Of a stretch of DNA of 64,000 nt, positions 33,518-43,360 are shown one piece after another. Below the pieces are notes generated by a model. It did not search any database, was not told the origin of the DNA, and saw only the letters and a program-made list of their open reading frames with translations. This DNA comes from Actinomadura hibisca NBRC 15177 (lineage in GTDB: Bacteria > Actinomycetota > Actinomycetes > Streptosporangiales > Streptosporangiaceae). Where the stretch lies: NCBI RefSeq assembly GCF_001552635.1, contig NZ_BCRO01000049.1, positions 28,407 to 92,406 of the forward strand, written 5' to 3'. A program made the position numbers and the translations under genes. Position 1 is the stretch's first letter. Each line of letters opens with the position of its first letter.

Positions 33518-34345
33518 TCAGAAGCCGAAGATCCGGTGGCCCGTGGTCGTGATCGCCTCGCACAGGTCGGGGACGGGCACGTCCTTCACCTCGGCCATGA
33601 AGCGCACCGTGTGCGGGATCAGGTACGAGACGTTCGGCTTGCCGCGGTGCGGCACCGGGGTCAGGAACGGCGCGTCGGTCTCCACCAGGATCAGGTCCAG
33701 TGGCGCCACGCGCAGGGCCTCGCGCAGCGGTTCGGCGTTCTTGAAGGTGACGTTGCCGGCGAAGCTCATCACGTAGCCCCGGTCGGCGCACACCCTCGCC
33801 ATCTCCGCGTCGCCGGAGAAGCAGTGGAAGACCACCCTGTCGGGCGCGCCCTCCTCGGCCAGGATGCGCAGCACGTCGTCGTGCGCCTCGCGGTCGTGGA
33901 TGACCAGCGCCTTGCCGGTGCGCTTGGCGATGTCGATGTGCGCGCGGAACGAGCGGTGCTGGTCGTCCTTGGGGGCCCAGTCGCGGTAGTAGTCCAGGCC
34001 GGTCTCCCCCACCGCGACCACCTCGGGCCGGGCGGCCAGGTCGGCGATCTCGGTGAGGGCGTCGTCGGTGAGGCCGGTGGTGTCGTTGGGGTGGATGGCC
34101 ACGCCCGCGTACACGTCGTCGAACTCGGCGGCGGTCTCGGCGCACAGCCGCGAGGACGGCAGGTCGACGCCGATGGTCACGATCCGCCGGATGCCCGCCG
34201 CCCGCGCCGAGGCGAGCTGCTCCTCGACCGGCAGCTCCACCAGGTCGAGGTGGCAGTGGCTGTCGAAGACCTCCACCGGCAGCGGGTCGGGCAGGGCCGG
34301 GAACAGCCGCGGCGCGGGGCCGCTCTCCTCGTCGGCGGTGCTCAC
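33518..34345 (-). CDS. tatD: TatD-family metal-dependent DNase
   Basis: This TIM-barrel hydrolase has 275 residues. Metal-ligand motifs: DSHCHLD (about residues 28-34), GETGLDYYRD (about 109-118), VIHDRE, FHCFSGD and ETDAPFLTPVPHRG. TatD proteins are 3'-exonucleases involved in DNA turnover and repair. The GTG at 34345 overlaps the metG stop as GTGA, so the two are coupled. Confidence 0.94.
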   Translation of the reverse strand: MSTADEESGPAPRLFPALPDPLPVEVFDSHCHLDLVELPVEEQLASARAAGIRRIVTIGVDLPSSRLCAETAAEFDDVYAGVAIHPNDTTGLTDDALTEIADLAARPEVVAVGETGLDYYRDWAPKDDQHRSFRAHIDIAKRTGKALVIHDREAHDDVLRILAEEGAPDRVVFHCFSGDAEMARVCADRGYVMSFAGNVTFKNAEPLREALRVAPLDLILVETDAPFLTPVPHRGKPNVSYLIPHTVRFMAEVKDVPVPDLCEAITTTGHRIFGF

Positions 34346-36138
34346 GCGCCGCCCTCCAGCCGGGCCAGCTCCTCGTCCACGATCGACGGGTCGAGCTTGG
34401 TGAACAGCGGCGTCGGCTTGGCCAGCGGCACGCCGGGCCGGATCGGCACCGACTCCCAGCGGGCGGCGGTCTTGTAGTCGCCGGTGAGGATCGTGTAGTC
34501 GGGGCCGCCGTCCTCCGAGACCGTCTCCAGGCGCGGCATCCCGCTCCACTCGCCCTCGCCGCCGAGCATCTCGTAGACCTTCTGCGAGGAGTTCGGCAGG
34601 AACGGGGTGAGCAGCGACTTGGCGTCGTCGACGACCTGGAGGGCGGTGTGCAGGATCGACTTCACGCGCTCGGGGTCGTCCTTGAGCTTCCAGGGCGCCT
34701 GGTCCGACAGGTACTTGTTGGCGTCGCGGACCACGTCCATGGCCTCGGTGATGCCGTTCTTGAAGCGCGAGCGCTCCAGCTCGGCGCCGACCGCGCCGAA
34801 GGCGTTGCGGCTGCGCTCCAGCAGCGCCCGGTCGGCGTCGGTGAGGTCGCCGGCCTCGGGGATCGCGCCGACGTTCTTGGCGGCCATGTTGACCGAGCGG
34901 TTGACCAGGTTGCCCCAGGCCGCCACCAGCTCGTCGTTGTTGCGGCTGAGGAAGTTGGACCAGGTGAAGTCGGTGTCGTTGTTCTCCGGGCCGGCGACCG
35001 CGATGTAGTACCGCAGCGCGTCGACGTCGTAGCGCTCCAGGAAGTCCTTGACGTAGATCACGACCTGGCGGGAGGAGGAGAACTTGCGGCCCTCCATCGT
35101 CAGGAACTCCGACGACACGACCTCGGTGGGCAGGTTCAGCGCGCCCAGCGAGCCGGGGGCGCCGCCGCGGTCGCCCTGGCCGCTGTAGCCCAGCAACATC
35201 GCCGGCCAGATCTCTGCGTGGAAGACGATGTTGTCCTTGCCCATGAAGTAGTACGACAGGGCCTCGGGGTCCTGCCACCAGGCGCGCCAGGCCTCGGGGT
35301 CGCCGGTGCGGCGGGCCCACTCGACCGAGGCCGAGAAGTAGCCGATCACCGCGTCGAACCACACGTACAACTTCTTGGTGGGGTTGTCGCGCCAGCCCTC
35401 CAGCGGGATCGGCACGCCCCAGTCGAGGTCGCGGCTGATGGCGCGCGGCTGCATGTCGTCGAGCAGGTTCAGCGCGAACTTCAGCACGTTGGGCCGCCAC
35501 TGGCCCTGCTTGGACTTCAGCCAGGCGCCCAGCACCTCGGTGAAGGCGGGCAGGTCGAGCATGAAGTGCTCGGTCTCCACGAAGGCGGGCGTCTCGCCGT
35601 TGATCCGCGACACCGGGTTGATCAGGTCGATCGGGTCGAGCTGGTTGCCGCAGTTGTCGCACTGGTCGCCGCGCGCGCCGTCGTAGCCGCAGATCGGGCA
35701 GGTGCCCTCGATGTAGCGGTCGGGCAGGGTGCGGCCGGTGGACGGGGAGATCGCGCCCATCGTGGTCTTGGTGAAGATGTAGCCGTTGTCGTACAGGCCC
35801 TTGAAAATCTCCTGCACCACCGCGTAGTGGTTGCGGGTGGTGGTGCGGGTGAACAGGTCGTAGGACATGCCGAGGCCGTGCAGGTCCTCGGCGATGACGC
35901 GGTTGTAGCGGTCGGCCAGCTCGCGGGCGCTCACGCCCTCCTTGTCGGCCTGCACCTGGATCGGGGTGCCGTGCTCGTCGGTGCCGCTGACCATCAGGAC
36001 CTGGTTGCCCGCCATCCGCTGGTAGCGGCTGAACATGTCGCTGGGCAACGCGAAACCGGAGACGTGCCCGATGTGGCGGGGCCCGTTGGCGTACGGCCAG
36101 GCGGGCGCGGTCAGGATGTGGCGGCTGGGCGAGGACAT
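34342..36138 (-). CDS. metG: Methionyl-tRNA synthetase
   Basis: MetG (598 residues) charges tRNA-Met. HIGH motif: HIGH in PRHIGHVSGF (about residues 22-25). KMSKS motif: GRKFSSSR (about 350-357). The zinc knuckle CPIC...CDNC is at about 147-165. There is no C-terminal tRNA-binding EMAP domain. Start ATG at 36138. Confidence 0.96.
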   Translation of the reverse strand: MSSPSRHILTAPAWPYANGPRHIGHVSGFALPSDMFSRYQRMAGNQVLMVSGTDEHGTPIQVQADKEGVSARELADRYNRVIAEDLHGLGMSYDLFTRTTTRNHYAVVQEIFKGLYDNGYIFTKTTMGAISPSTGRTLPDRYIEGTCPICGYDGARGDQCDNCGNQLDPIDLINPVSRINGETPAFVETEHFMLDLPAFTEVLGAWLKSKQGQWRPNVLKFALNLLDDMQPRAISRDLDWGVPIPLEGWRDNPTKKLYVWFDAVIGYFSASVEWARRTGDPEAWRAWWQDPEALSYYFMGKDNIVFHAEIWPAMLLGYSGQGDRGGAPGSLGALNLPTEVVSSEFLTMEGRKFSSSRQVVIYVKDFLERYDVDALRYYIAVAGPENNDTDFTWSNFLSRNNDELVAAWGNLVNRSVNMAAKNVGAIPEAGDLTDADRALLERSRNAFGAVGAELERSRFKNGITEAMDVVRDANKYLSDQAPWKLKDDPERVKSILHTALQVVDDAKSLLTPFLPNSSQKVYEMLGGEGEWSGMPRLETVSEDGGPDYTILTGDYKTAARWESVPIRPGVPLAKPTPLFTKLDPSIVDEELARLEGGA

Positions 36139-36274
36139 GCTCCAAGCCTAGAGGTCGTGAAGGCAGGTCCGGCACTCGATAGGCGCAAGCTGTGGATAAC
36201 CTGCTTGCCGGGTCGCGCGCGAGGTCACGGCCCCCTGGGACGAGCGTCGGGCAAGCGGAGGAAGCGAAGCGGGC

Positions 36275-37894
36275 ATGGTCCAGAGCACGACGCGCGGCGG
36301 GGCCGCGGGGACGACGCCCGGCGCCGGACCGGACGGGCCGGGCCGCCGCGCCCGGGTGGCGGCGTTCGCCCGCCGCCGGGTGGTGTGGTTGTCGGCGCTG
36401 GTGGCCGGCTGCGGCGTGCTCGCCCAGTGGGTGATCATGGTGCCGCCGCTGTACTTCGACCCCTACTACGTGTGGCTGGGCGCCCGGGACTGGCCTGACG
36501 TGCCGCTGGACTCCTGGCCGTTCAACGAGGTCCCGCACCAGGTCACCCGGCTGGGGCTGGTGCTGCCCGCCCGGCTGCTCCAGGAGGTGCTGGGGCCGGG
36601 GCAGGCGGCCTACTTCGTGATCGCCGCGCTGGGCGGGGCGTTGTTCTTCGTGGGCTGCCACCTGGTGGTGCGGTCGTTGTTCGGGGACGTGGCGGGCGTG
36701 CTGGCGGCGCTGCTGCTGATCGTGCACCCGCTGTTCACGATGACCAACCCGTTCGGGCACGAGATCACCTGGTCGGCTGGGGTCATGCTGCCGGACATGC
36801 CGGGCGCGGGACTGTTCGCGTTCGGGATGGCGGCGCTGGTGGCGGCGTCGCGGCGGGCCGGACGCGCCCAGGCGCGGCTGCTGGTGACGGCGGGCCTCCT
36901 GCTGGGGGCCTCGTTCCTGGTGCGGGAGTTCCTGGCGTTCCTGTTCCTCGCCATCCCGCTCTACCTGGCGATCCTGCGCATCCCGTGGCGGCGCAACGTG
37001 CTGGTGGGCCTGCCCATGGTGGCGATCCTGGCGGCCAACCTGGTCCACAACACGATCGTGTGGGGCAACCCGCTGGCCGGGCTGCGGTCGGCGGCCACCC
37101 ACGGAGGCAAGTCCCGCGACTATGTGACCCGGGAGCTCGCGGCCAGGTCCTTCCTGCGCGCCATGCACGACTGGCACCCGCTCGGCATGGTGTTCGTGGC
37201 GCTGCTGGCGCTGACGCTGCTGGGCTGGCTGGTCACCCGGGACCGGCGGCTCGCCCTGTGCCTGGTGTGGTTCGGGATGCTGGCGGTGCCGCTGACCCTG
37301 CTGTCGGGCGTGCTGGACCCCGACGACATCTCGCTGCGCGCCTGGCTGCCGCGCTACTGGTTCGCGGTGTTCCCGGCGCTGCTGGCGGGCGGGTTCGGCG
37401 CGGTGATCCTGCTGGCCCGGAAACTGCTGCCCGCCGGACGCCGGGTGGCGGGGCTGGCGCTGCCCACCGCGTCGCTGGCCGTGCTGGCGGTCGTGCTCGG
37501 CTCGGCCTACACCGTCTCGGCCGTCCGCGCCGTGCCCGACCTGCCGCGCGACACCGCCTGGAACGAGCTGCGCGCCTGGTTCGCCGACGGCCGCGGCGAC
37601 GGCATCCGCAAGATCAGCGCGGACCGGCGGCTGGGCCAGACGCTGACCTTCTACACCCGCACCGTGTGGGGCACGCCGCTGTGGAAGGGCGAGATCAACG
37701 ACTTCCCGCACGACATGCCGCAACTGCCGCCGGACGACAGCCCCATGCTGTTCACCAAGTGGCGGGGCAGCGAGTCGCCGATCCTGGCGGGCTGGGAGCC
37801 CGGCAAGGCCGGATGGCGGCTGATGTGGCGGTCCTCCGACGGCGTCCTGGAGTTGTGGGAACCGCCCGCCAAGCTTCCCGGCCAGGGCGGGTGA
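36275..37894 (+). CDS. GT-C-like polytopic membrane protein
   Basis: This protein of 539 residues has about ten transmembrane helices and an early extracytoplasmic acidic loop (PPLYFDPYYVWLGARDW), the layout of GT-C lipid-linked sugar transferases and related ArnT/Pmt-type enzymes. The last about 110 residues are soluble. Family and substrate are not clear. The start follows GGAGGAAG. It converges with a similar membrane protein, leaving only 9 bp between stops. Confidence 0.7.
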   Translation: MVQSTTRGGAAGTTPGAGPDGPGRRARVAAFARRRVVWLSALVAGCGVLAQWVIMVPPLYFDPYYVWLGARDWPDVPLDSWPFNEVPHQVTRLGLVLPARLLQEVLGPGQAAYFVIAALGGALFFVGCHLVVRSLFGDVAGVLAALLLIVHPLFTMTNPFGHEITWSAGVMLPDMPGAGLFAFGMAALVAASRRAGRAQARLLVTAGLLLGASFLVREFLAFLFLAIPLYLAILRIPWRRNVLVGLPMVAILAANLVHNTIVWGNPLAGLRSAATHGGKSRDYVTRELAARSFLRAMHDWHPLGMVFVALLALTLLGWLVTRDRRLALCLVWFGMLAVPLTLLSGVLDPDDISLRAWLPRYWFAVFPALLAGGFGAVILLARKLLPAGRRVAGLALPTASLAVLAVVLGSAYTVSAVRAVPDLPRDTAWNELRAWFADGRGDGIRKISADRRLGQTLTFYTRTVWGTPLWKGEINDFPHDMPQLPPDDSPMLFTKWRGSESPILAGWEPGKAGWRLMWRSSDGVLELWEPPAKLPGQGG

Positions 37895-37903
37895 CGGCCC
37901 GGA

Positions 37904-39700
37904 TCAGCCGTCACGGCCCCAGGCCACCCAGCCGTCGTTCGGCGAGTCGCGGCTGTCGACCACCTGCCGGTCGGGGGGCGCGCCGCCCGGCCAGGTCGCG
38001 TTGACCGGGGTGCGGCCGTCCCAGTAGACGATCACCAGGTCGGCGTCCGGGGGCGTGCCGCGGCCGTCGAAGTCGGTCACGTCGTCCCAGGCCAGCCAGT
38101 AGTACAGCGGCAGCCGCAGCCGCCAGGAGATGTTGCGGTCGACCGCGACCACCGGCGTGGTGGTGGGACCGGCGACGCCGCGCAGGTCGGTGGCGGCGCT
38201 GAACTCCGCCACCAGCGGCCGGCCGATCCGGGCGTTGGCCGTGCCCGTCGCGCCCAGGAAGGTGACGGTGAAGACGCAGGTCAGCACGGCCGCTCCGGCG
38301 CGCCGGGAGACCCCGGGCAGCAGGCGGCCCAGCACCACGACCGCCAGCAGCGCGAGCCCCGCGAGCGTGGCGGGCCACAGCCGGAAGCGGGTCCAGTCCC
38401 AGGTCAGGAACGAGGTCTCGGGGAAGTCGTAGGGGGTGAAGGTGTAGCGGGACAGCCGGTCCCCCGCGTAGCGGTCCACGATCATGGCCAGCGCCACCAG
38501 CAGGCCCGCCGACCCCGCCGCCGTCCAGGCCACCGTCCGCCGCCGGGCGCGCAGCAGCACCGCGAGGCCCAACGCGAACAGCACCGGTGTCACGCAGGCC
38601 AGGTAGCGGCCGTAGACGTAGTTGCCGACGCGGTACTCGTCCGGCAGCGCCGCCGATGTGGCCAGCGCGATGCCCGCCGCCACCGCCAGGACGGCCAGCG
38701 CCATGGCCTTCGACGGGCCGGGGACGCCCCGCCGCAGCACCAGCGCCACCAGCGCGAGCAGGCCGATCCCGGCCACGCCCCCGGTGACGGCGAGCTGGTA
38801 CCACAGCTGGCCCGAGCCCAGCCCCAGCGTCCAGCCCCAGCCGTCGGCGGTGGTCACCCGCCGCACCAGGTTGCCGCTGAGGTCGTTGTCGCCATAGGGG
38901 TAGAGGGACGACAGCAGGCTGTGGTTGAGGCGCGTCCCGGCCAGCGCGACGCCCGCCAGCACCGCGCCCACCACCGTGGCCTCGCGCCAGGGCCGCCAGC
39001 GCGCCACCGCCGCCAGCACGACCAGCCCGGCGTGCACCACCAGCGGCAGCACGCCGCGCGTGTGGCACATGTAGGCGTAGGCCGCCAGCGCCGACGCGCC
39101 CACTCCGTACAGCGTGACGCGGGAGATCACGGCCTCGCGCGGCGCGGTGAGCCAGGAGTGCGCCAGCAGCAACCACCCCAGCACCACCACCGGCAGCACC
39201 GCGTCCGTCAGCGCGAACTCGGCGAAGAACACCACGCCGGGCAGCAGGGCGGTGAGGTTGCCGCCCAGGAACGCCGGAAGCCGCGCGAGCCCGCAGCGCC
39301 GCAGCAGCACGTACGCCAGCGGCAACATCAGCGCGCTGACCAGGGCGTTCTCGACCTGGACGAGCCGGTAGACGACCGCCGGGTCGTCGGCCAGCCAGAA
39401 CGCGGGCGTCAGCAGCAGCGGATAGCCGCCCCGGTAGACGGTGCCGTAGGACATGTCGGCGCCCGGCCCGCCGGTCAGCACCCGGGCCGCGAACAGGTAG
39501 CCGGTCTCGTCGGGCGTCGCCACCGGCATGGTCTGGCCGGTCGCCAGCAGCAGCCGCACCGCCGCCTGCGCCAGCCAGCCCAGCAGGAGCGCCAGCCGCC
39601 ACCGGCGGCGCGACGGGCGGGCGGGGGCCGCGCCGTCGTCGGCCTGGCCGGGCCGTCCGGCGTCGGCGACGGCGGGGTGCAGGGCCGGGGGGCCGCTCAT
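37904..39700 (-). CDS. GT-C-like polytopic membrane protein
   Basis: This protein of 598 residues starts with a Pro/Ala-rich cytoplasmic tail, followed by about twelve transmembrane helices. The first external loop contains TPDETGYLFAARVL, whose Asp-Glu pair matches the catalytic-loop pattern of GT-C enzymes using polyprenyl-phosphate sugars. The C-terminal about 100 residues are extracytoplasmic. The substrate is unknown. It may act with the GT2 gene 420 bp upstream. Confidence 0.7.
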   Translation of the reverse strand: MSGPPALHPAVADAGRPGQADDGAAPARPSRRRWRLALLLGWLAQAAVRLLLATGQTMPVATPDETGYLFAARVLTGGPGADMSYGTVYRGGYPLLLTPAFWLADDPAVVYRLVQVENALVSALMLPLAYVLLRRCGLARLPAFLGGNLTALLPGVVFFAEFALTDAVLPVVVLGWLLLAHSWLTAPREAVISRVTLYGVGASALAAYAYMCHTRGVLPLVVHAGLVVLAAVARWRPWREATVVGAVLAGVALAGTRLNHSLLSSLYPYGDNDLSGNLVRRVTTADGWGWTLGLGSGQLWYQLAVTGGVAGIGLLALVALVLRRGVPGPSKAMALAVLAVAAGIALATSAALPDEYRVGNYVYGRYLACVTPVLFALGLAVLLRARRRTVAWTAAGSAGLLVALAMIVDRYAGDRLSRYTFTPYDFPETSFLTWDWTRFRLWPATLAGLALLAVVVLGRLLPGVSRRAGAAVLTCVFTVTFLGATGTANARIGRPLVAEFSAATDLRGVAGPTTTPVVAVDRNISWRLRLPLYYWLAWDDVTDFDGRGTPPDADLVIVYWDGRTPVNATWPGGAPPDRQVVDSRDSPNDGWVAWGRDG

Positions 39701-39970
39701 CGTGGGGGTACGGGGTGAAAGACCATGACCCGATCAGCCTGCCACAGGAATTTCGCCCCCGGCGCCCTGGTCAGCGGCTTGTGGAAAACCTGGACGGCCG
39801 CTGAACGCCGGAGCTCCGGTCGGCGCGTCTCCGTGCGCGACCCGGCGAGGTGCGGGATGTTCGCACATCGTGTGCCTGGAATGCATGGACGCGGTCGTGG
39901 GCCTGGCCGAGGCCCCGATCACGGACCCGATCATGGTCCCGGTCGTGAACCCGAACGCGGGCTCAGTCGT

Positions 39971-40066
39971 GGGACCGGTTGCGGGCATGAACGTGGGACC
40001 GGTCATGGGCCCGAACGTGGGACCGGTTGCGGGCCTGAACGTGGGAGCGGGCGTGGGACCGAACGC
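39971..40066. repeat. Four tandem copies of a 24-bp unit
   Basis: Units at 39971, 39995, 40019 and 40043 are close to GGGACCGGTTGCGGGCCTGA plus ACGT. More degenerate 12-bp periodic sequence extends left to about 39890. It lies in the 421-bp gap 39701-40121, beyond the GT2 gene's 3' end. Frames across it read as GPVAGMNV-type repeats without a believable start, so I treat it as non-coding. Confidence 0.8.
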
Positions 40067-40104
40067 CGACGGGCTCCCGCGCCGTTGGCGCGGGAGCCCG
40101 TCGG
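40066..40104 (-). terminator. Perfect 18-bp hairpin downstream of the GT2 gene
   Basis: Two complementary 18-bp arms flank the loop GTT, 17 bp after the GT2 stop. Very strong predicted stem; the 24-bp repeat array abuts it. Confidence 0.8.
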
Positions 40105-40121
40105 AGGGATTCGTGAGCCCG

Positions 40122-41411
40122 TCAGCTCTCGGTGGTGCTGCTCTCGGCCTTCTTCTCGGCGGCGGCCTTCTCGGCGGCGGCGCTCTCGCGCTCGCGCCGG
40201 GCCTGGTCGGCGGCGGCGTCCACCACGTCGGCGGCCTCGTCGGCGGCGTCCACCGACAGCGGCGGCTGGCGGCGGCGGATGCCCAGGATGCTGATGAACA
40301 GCGAGGCGAAGATCGCCTGGAAGCTCATCATCAGCGCCACCGCGGCCGGCACCACCAGGCGCAACGACTCGCGCGGGTCGAGCTCGCCGAAGCTGTTGAC
40401 CCGCCAGTGCAGCAGCGAGGCCACCAGGCCCACCACGCCGGCCAGCGCCAGCAGGCCGCCGAACACCAGGCCGCGCTCCAGGCTCCACCAGCGGTTCATG
40501 ATGTTCTGCACGCGGTTGTCGGGCGGCAGGAAGCCCTCGTGCATGGCGTAGACCTTGGTGAGCAGGGCGAAGATCACCGCCTGGAAGCCGATCACCATCG
40601 CGGCGCCCGCGCCCACCAGGGTGTCGACGTCGAAGGCGATCTCGCCGACCCGCACCGGGCCGAACGCGAGCGCGATCCCGGCGACCAGTCCGAGCGTCAT
40701 AAACAGCAGGCCCGGGATCAGGAACAACCAGCGGGGGCTGTAGAGCATGAGGAAGCGCAGATGACGCCAGCCGTCGCGCCAGGTGTTGAGGTGCGGGGCG
40801 CGGGTGCGGCCGTCGGGGGACAGCGTGGTGGGGCGCTCGCGGATGTCGTACTTGGCCAGGGTGGCCTTGACGACCATCTCGCTGGCGAACTCCATGCCGC
40901 CGGTCTGGAGGCCCAGCCGCATGATCGATTCCTTGTTGAAGGCGCGCAGCCCGCAGTGGAAGTCGCCGATCTTGCTGCCGAAGAACAGCCGGCCGACGAA
41001 GCTCAGCACGGGGTTGCCGAGGTAGCGGTGCAGCGGCGGCATGGCGCCGGGCGCGATGCCGCCCGCGAACCGGTTGCCCATCACCAGGTCGGCGCCGTCG
41101 CGCAGGTCGTCCAGGAACGGCCCCAGGGTGGCGAAGTCGTAGGAGTCGTCGGCGTCGCCCATCGCCACGTACCTGCCCCGGGCGGCCCGGATGCCGCCGA
41201 TGAGGGCGTTGCCGTAACCTTTGTCGACGACGGGCACGACCCGTGCGCCGGCGTCCCGGGCCAGCTGCTGGCTGCCGTCGGTGCTGCCGTTGTCGGCGAT
41301 GACGACCTCGCCGTCGATGCCGGCGTCCTCGAAGAACTGAATCGTCTTGCGAACGCACGTCTCGACCGTTTCGGCCTCGTTGAGACATGGCATCACTACG
41401 GAGAGTTCCAC
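40122..41411 (-). CDS. GT2 polyprenyl-phosphate sugar synthase, GtrB/DPM-like
   Basis: The GTG at 41411, 5 nt after GGAGATC, gives 429 residues; a TTG/ATG further upstream is possible. The N-terminal GT-A domain has SVVMPCLNEAETV, IADNGSTDGSQ and the DxD region MGDADDSYDF, with GNRF further on. The C-terminal half has four transmembrane helices and a Lys/Ala/Glu-rich cytoplasmic tail. Such enzymes load a sugar onto polyprenyl phosphate for use by GT-C transferases outside the membrane. It is divergent from a GT-C-like gene, 275 bp apart, a natural partner. Confidence 0.88.
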   Translation of the reverse strand: MELSVVMPCLNEAETVETCVRKTIQFFEDAGIDGEVVIADNGSTDGSQQLARDAGARVVPVVDKGYGNALIGGIRAARGRYVAMGDADDSYDFATLGPFLDDLRDGADLVMGNRFAGGIAPGAMPPLHRYLGNPVLSFVGRLFFGSKIGDFHCGLRAFNKESIMRLGLQTGGMEFASEMVVKATLAKYDIRERPTTLSPDGRTRAPHLNTWRDGWRHLRFLMLYSPRWLFLIPGLLFMTLGLVAGIALAFGPVRVGEIAFDVDTLVGAGAAMVIGFQAVIFALLTKVYAMHEGFLPPDNRVQNIMNRWWSLERGLVFGGLLALAGVVGLVASLLHWRVNSFGELDPRESLRLVVPAAVALMMSFQAIFASLFISILGIRRRQPPLSVDAADEAADVVDAAADQARRERESAAAEKAAAEKKAESSTTES

Positions 41412-41686
41412 GCGATCTCCTTCATTACCGCTGGTGACCGTCTGCGGTATTTTCAACTAATCTCATCATGTTCCGCTGGGCGGCCCGTCGACGTTCATGA
41501 TGCCTGCCGGGGACGGGCGGTGCGTGCCGCTCTCACCGAGAGCGCCCGGGATGACCCCCGCGCTCGCGAGGGGCGAACGGTGTTGCCGTTTCGCAACGTG
41601 TTGCCCCGCTCGGCCACGGCTCCGAGCGGCAGGCTAGGACGACAAGCATACGGGCACCGCGGCCCGGAAAGGGTGGGGCAGCAGTT

Positions 41687-43297
41687 GTGACGCGCGCTGA
41701 ACAGGGCGCCGCCGCCGGTGTGGCGCTAGAGGAGCCGGTGGCGGTCGAGACCGCCGAGACGACGCCCGAGCGCACGTCAGGGGGCCGGTCTCCGCTGCGC
41801 GGGCGCGCGGGCGTTCTGGCGTCCCGACTCTGGGCCGCGACACGCCGCAACCGCACTTTTTCTGTGATCCTCGTCACAGGCGCGTTGCTCCGGATCGTCG
41901 CGATGGTCGGCTACACGCCGGTCATGTTCTTCAACGACAGCTTCGACTACCTGCACGTGGCGATGAAGCCGTACCCGCACCCGCTGCGGCCCGACGGCTA
42001 CGCGTTCCTGCTGTTGGCGCTCCGCCCGCTGCACAGCTTCGCCCTGGTCGCCGCGGTCCAGCACCTGATGGGGCTGGGCATGGGGCTGATGATCTACGCG
42101 CTGCTGCGCCGCCGGTTCGGGGTGCGCGGCTGGATCGCGGCGGTGGCCGCCGCGCCGGTGCTGCTGGACGGCTACCAGATCCAGCTGGAGCACCTGGTGT
42201 TGTCCGACACCCTGTTCACCTTCCTGGTGGTCGGCGCGGTGACCCTGCTGCTGTGGCACGACCGGCCGTCCTGGAAGGTGGCCGCGGCGGTCGGGCTGAT
42301 CATCGGGCTGGCCTGGCTGACCCGCTCGGTGGGCCTGCCGGTGCTGCTGGGCGTGCTGGTCTTCCTGCTGATCCGCCGCGCGGGCTGGCGGACGATGGCG
42401 GTGCTGCTGGTGACGTGCATGTTGCCGGTGGTCGCCTACATGGGCTGGTACAAGGCCGAGAACGACAAGTTCGCGATGACCGAGAGCAACGGGATCTTCC
42501 TGTTCGCGCGGGTCTACAAGTTCGCCGACTGCCACAAGATGAAGGACCTGCCGGTCCGCGAGATGCCGCTGTGCACCGAGGTCGGCGGCAGCCGCCAGCC
42601 CAACTCCCAGGACGGCATCTGGAACGCCGCCTCGCCGCTCAACCGCTACACCGGCAAGCGCTTCAACCCCGAGCTGAACGGGATCGCCAACGACTTCGCC
42701 AAGCGCGCGATCCTGTCCCAGCCCGACGACTACGTCCGGGTCGTCGGGCACGACTTCTTCCGGGTCTTCCAGTGGAAGCGCACGGTGTTCCCCGACCCGG
42801 CGACCTACGCGCAGTACGAGTTCGGCGAGCGGTCCAACGCGCTGCCCGAGTGGCGGATGGACAGCGACTACACCGCCGCGCAGGAGGCCGTCGCCTACGA
42901 GCAGGGGCGGGCGCGCACCAAGGTCGTCGAGCCGTTCGCGGGGATCATCAGGGGTTACCAGGACCACGTCTACCTGCGCGGCAGCCTGGTCGGCGTCATC
43001 CTGCTGGTGGGATTGGCGGGCATGGCGGTGATGTGGCGGCGGTTCGGCGGCGCGGCGTTCCTGCCGTGGTGCCTGGCCACCGGGCTGCTGCTGGCCCCGG
43101 CGGCGACCGCCGAGTTCGACTACCGGTACGTGCTGCCGAGCGTCCCGCTGGCGTGCATCGCGGCGGCGCTGGCCTTCTCCCCCGCCGCGCGCGTCCGCCT
43201 GCGGCGCGGTGGCGTCGGCAGGGGCGTGGACGAGCCGGGCCCGGCGCCGTCCGGCGACGCTCCGAAGAAGAAGGTCCCGGAGATCGCCGCCGGTTGA
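41687..43297 (+). CDS. GT-C-like polytopic membrane glycosyltransferase
   Basis: This protein of 536 residues has a cytoplasmic Ala/Glu-rich N-terminus, then about ten transmembrane helices. The first external loop carries FFNDSFDYLHVAM, an Asp-containing GT-C-style catalytic loop. A large extracytoplasmic domain (about residues 260-420) has two Cys (FADCHKMKD and MPLCTEV). GTG start at 41687. The likely donor is the lipid-linked sugar made by the divergent GT2. Confidence 0.72.
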   Translation: MTRAEQGAAAGVALEEPVAVETAETTPERTSGGRSPLRGRAGVLASRLWAATRRNRTFSVILVTGALLRIVAMVGYTPVMFFNDSFDYLHVAMKPYPHPLRPDGYAFLLLALRPLHSFALVAAVQHLMGLGMGLMIYALLRRRFGVRGWIAAVAAAPVLLDGYQIQLEHLVLSDTLFTFLVVGAVTLLLWHDRPSWKVAAAVGLIIGLAWLTRSVGLPVLLGVLVFLLIRRAGWRTMAVLLVTCMLPVVAYMGWYKAENDKFAMTESNGIFLFARVYKFADCHKMKDLPVREMPLCTEVGGSRQPNSQDGIWNAASPLNRYTGKRFNPELNGIANDFAKRAILSQPDDYVRVVGHDFFRVFQWKRTVFPDPATYAQYEFGERSNALPEWRMDSDYTAAQEAVAYEQGRARTKVVEPFAGIIRGYQDHVYLRGSLVGVILLVGLAGMAVMWRRFGGAAFLPWCLATGLLLAPAATAEFDYRYVLPSVPLACIAAALAFSPAARVRLRRGGVGRGVDEPGPAPSGDAPKKKVPEIAAG

Positions 43298-43360
43298 CCC
43301 CCGCCGGGCCCGCCACGCCGTACCGCGCCGCGCCGTGCGCGCGGGGCGTCCGGTCGGCCG

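Noticed and set aside
33182..34477. Plus-strand frame that would encode a Cys-Gly-Pro repeat protein through the 18-bp array
   Set aside because: No ribosome site or signal peptide, and it runs through the tatD coding region in antisense.
39870..41690. Plus-strand frame starting with GPVAGMNV-type repeats
   Set aside because: It continues antisense through the GT2 gene and crosses a perfect 18-bp terminator hairpin; better explained as a non-coding repeat.
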